Below, piece by piece: positions 63,939-64,000 of a stretch of 64,000 nt of DNA; the stretch's first letter is position 1, and each line of letters begins with the position of its first letter. The notes below the pieces were generated by a model, which saw only the letters and a list, made by a program, of their open reading frames with translations, did not search any database and had not been told where the DNA came from. The DNA lies in NCBI RefSeq assembly GCF_030848395.1, contig NZ_JAVDBT010000001.1, positions 295,274 to 359,273 on the forward strand, written 5' to 3'. This DNA is from Pseudogemmobacter lacusdianii (lineage in GTDB: Bacteria; Pseudomonadota; Alphaproteobacteria; Rhodobacterales; Rhodobacteraceae). The position numbers and the translations under genes were made by a program.

Positions 63939-64000
63939 GACCTGCCCCCCGGAAGATCCCTCGCTGTGATGTAGAGTCTGCCCAACCAGAGAAGGAGCAG

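Noticed and set aside
1..64000. CRISPR array
   Set aside because: No regularly spaced direct repeats of 24-40 bases and no cas genes were seen.

Overview
The window reads as a chromosomal segment of a GC-rich alphaproteobacterium of the Rhodobacterales (Rhodobacteraceae). The evidence is the gene content: an F1-ATPase zeta inhibitor, an alpha-type SspB, a two-piece permuted tmRNA, trgAB near cysK, DUF2484 between murC and murB, a PA0069-type radical SAM protein and a separate corrinoid protein beside DUF1638. I cannot fix the genus from sequence alone.

Positions 1-16.1 kb hold most of a division and cell wall (dcw) cluster on the + strand: murF (cut by the window edge), mraY, murD, ftsW, murG, murC, two small membrane proteins, murB, ddl, ftsQ, ftsA, ftsZ and lpxC. 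Many of these genes overlap or nearly touch. A minus-strand secreted-protein gene interrupts the cluster between mraY and murD. Next come bamD, recN, a tiny DUF3563 gene, purQ, a DctB/DctD-like two-component pair, a polyphosphate kinase 2, RNase E, a TusA-like protein, CcdA, a hydrolase-P450 pair, and purS/purC on the minus strand.

Positions 32.9-54.7 kb are housekeeping and metabolic genes: the ATPase zeta subunit; parts of what looks like a split B12-dependent methionine synthase (homocysteine methyltransferase, corrinoid protein, DUF1638); a radical SAM protein ending in a clamp-binding motif; a minus-strand group running fumC, DUF4169, two small proteins and an alcohol dehydrogenase; an SspB adaptor; the tmRNA gene ssrA; acuI; an orphan periplasmic binding protein; two aminotransferases; trgA-trgB; a GntR regulator; cysK; an MscS-type channel; and AlaX.

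Positions 55.1-63.9 kb are an integrative element of about 8.8 kb inserted in the 3' end of a tRNA-Ser(GGA) gene and bounded by a 15-bp direct repeat. It carries a P4-type tyrosine integrase, an AlpA-like regulator, a five-gene overlapping block (winged-helix protein, CHC2/Toprim primase-like protein, DUF3987 helicase-like protein, unknown protein, HTH protein), an unknown protein that may be cargo, an XRE repressor with two 19-bp operators, and a four-gene cassette of small unknown proteins. There are no structural, packaging or conjugation genes, so it looks like a phage satellite or other parasitic island. This is the best candidate here for an undescribed system.

Several repeat families lie between genes: a GC-rich element placed just after stop codons in four places, arrays of a CGTATGG-type heptamer repeated every 11 bp at two loci, and perfect AT-rich palindromes. 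The assignments rest on reading motifs and context; no database search was run.
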